Shown piece by piece: positions 63,310 to 64,000 of a stretch of 64,000 bases of DNA. How positions within the stretch are numbered: position 1 is the stretch's first letter; each line of letters opens with the position of its first letter. The position numbers and the translations under genes were made by a program. The stretch spans positions 1 to 64,000 of the forward strand of contig NZ_LNUA01000076.1 of the NCBI RefSeq assembly GCF_009764355.1. The letters run 5' to 3'. This DNA is from Companilactobacillus bobalius. GTDB lineage: Bacteria > Bacillota > Bacilli > Lactobacillales > Lactobacillaceae. The notes beneath the pieces are model-generated. The model had not been told where the DNA came from. It saw only the letters and a program-made list of their open reading frames with translations, and ran no database searches.

Positions 63310-63327
63310 TTGTGAACGAATTTACAA
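63310..63327. promoter_or_regulatory. Rex-like operator
   Basis: TTGTGAA (63310-63316), CGAA, TTTACAA (63321-63327) differs from the Rex consensus at one position. It overlaps a possible -35 (TTTACA, 63321-63326) of the FMN reductase gene, where Rex would repress until NADH rises. Confidence 0.6.
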
Positions 63328-63366
63328 TGAACATGTAAGATAATTATAAATAAGGTGATTGCTAAT

Positions 63367-63975
63367 ATGAATAAATTTATTGCAATAGTGGGATCTAATT
63401 CCAATAAGTCAACTAATCGTGAATTATTGAAGTACATGAAGAAACGTTTCCAATCAGCTGCCGAAATTGAGTTGGTTGAGATCAAGAATCTTCCAATTTA
63501 TAAGAAGAGTGCTGACAAATATGTTCCTCAAGAAGCATTAGATATTGCTACTAAAATTGAAGCCGCTGACGGTGTGATTATTGCGACACCTGAATACGAT
63601 CATTCTATTCCAGCTGCTTTATCAAGTGCACTAGCTTGGTTATCATATGGAATTCATCCATTTGTGGATAAGCCAGTTATGATTACAGGAGCTTCTTATG
63701 GATCATTAGGTTCATCACGTGCTCAAGCTCAATTGCGTCAGATTCTGGATTCACCAGAATTGAAAGCTAGAATTATGCCTAGTTCGGAGTTCCTATTGGG
63801 CCACTCATTACAAGCTTTTGATGAGAATGGTGACTTGAAGGATGAAAAGGTTATTAAGCAATTAGACGGGTTGTTCCAAGATTTCTTGGATTTCGTGAAT
63901 ATATCAAAACAATTAAATAATGCTAATGAAGTTAACAAACAAAAAGCCAAAGAATTTTCTTGGGATAAGGACTAG
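63367..63975 (+). CDS. NAD(P)H-dependent FMN reductase
   Basis: A 202-residue flavodoxin-like reductase. FIAIVGSNSNKSTNRELLKY contains the FMN-phosphate loop; GVIIATPEYDHSIPAALSSA (about 90-109) is the family signature; DKPVMITGASYGSLGSSRAQ follows. It moves electrons from NAD(P)H to FMN or an azo/quinone acceptor, and with the flavoprotein and ApbE forms a flavin electron-transfer module. ATG 63367 follows AAGGTG. The C-terminus carries an extra charged tail. Confidence 0.92.
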   Translation: MNKFIAIVGSNSNKSTNRELLKYMKKRFQSAAEIELVEIKNLPIYKKSADKYVPQEALDIATKIEAADGVIIATPEYDHSIPAALSSALAWLSYGIHPFVDKPVMITGASYGSLGSSRAQAQLRQILDSPELKARIMPSSEFLLGHSLQAFDENGDLKDEKVIKQLDGLFQDFLDFVNISKQLNNANEVNKQKAKEFSWDKD

Positions 63976-63986
63976 GAGAGGTAAAT

Positions 63987-64000
63987 ATGAAATTAGTAGG
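63987..64000 (+). CDS. Start of next gene, cut by window end
   Basis: GGAGAGG precedes ATG 63987; only MKLV and the first two bases of the next codon fit before the edge. It is 11 bp after the FMN reductase gene, thus co-transcribed. A second NAD(P)H:FMN reductase is a guess from the KLVG-type start and from the usual order in related bacteria. Confidence 0.5.

Overview
The window is a low-GC, AT-rich Firmicute chromosome segment. It has strong AGGAGG ribosome binding sites, a seryl T-box, an L-box lysine riboswitch, WxL surface proteins with their DUF916/DUF3324 partners, an SLAP-domain surface protein and a padC/padR pair. Together these point to a lactic acid bacterium of the Lactobacillaceae; a Companilactobacillus-like species would fit, but that is inference because no rRNA is present.

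Layout. (1) 1-2.2 kb: the 3' end of a structured repeat, a broken small membrane gene, phenolic acid decarboxylase (padC) with its PadR regulator and a visible PadR operator, and a small Mor-like HTH regulator. (2) 2.5-17.5 kb: exopolysaccharide (EPS) cluster 1. It holds a chain-length regulator, BY-kinase, PHP phosphatase, priming transferase, DUF4422 protein, two GT2 enzymes, Wzy, pyruvyl transferase, Wzx, a nitroreductase-like protein, a DXD glycosyltransferase, UDP-galactopyranose mutase, an LCP ligase and an acyltransferase 3 broken by a stop codon. (3) 17.6-19.2 kb: an unknown membrane gene overlapping, tail to tail, a GT14 glycosyltransferase. (4) 19.4-31.3 kb: EPS cluster 2, with the same framework in the same order but a different glycosyltransferase/polymerase core, no phosphatase, an intact acyltransferase and an LCP protein with an eroded active site. 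(5) 31.4-35.1 kb: an SLAP surface protein and a third LCP protein with a long Ser/Gly tail. (6) 35.2-37.9 kb: a mazEF remnant, then a divergent ArsR-type repressor and heavy-metal P-type ATPase. (7) 37.9-45.7 kb: a giant L-type lectin/WxL protein, a purine permease, an NAD(P)-binding protein, a flavodoxin-like reductase with a membrane tail, thiol peroxidase and a GNAT acetyltransferase. (8) 45.8-56.1 kb: a WxL locus (sortase-anchored small protein, WxL protein, three WxL-interacting proteins, lectin/WxL protein), an IS605-like remnant, the 3' end of another WxL gene and an Mga-like regulator. (9) 56.2-60.1 kb: lysine riboswitch and lysP-like permease, seryl T-box, a long structured RNA element, serS, tRNA-Asn and tRNA-Thr. 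(10) 60.4-64 kb: a frameshifted fumarate-reductase flavoprotein with a C-terminal FMN-binding domain, divergent from apbE, then NAD(P)H-dependent FMN reductases, with Rex-like operators in both promoter regions.

The two EPS clusters look like one duplicated framework (wzz, kinase, priming transferase, DUF4422 ... glf ... LCP, acyltransferase) carrying two different cores. The WxL locus and the SLAP and LCP proteins add to a window dominated by cell-surface construction. The last block is a flavin-based anaerobic electron-sink module whose key enzyme is interrupted in this sequence.

No CRISPR array, rRNA, prophage or replication origin is visible. Several genes are broken by single-base deletions at short homopolymers (188-309, tnpB, the fumarate reductase), so sequencing error must be excluded before these are called true pseudogenes.
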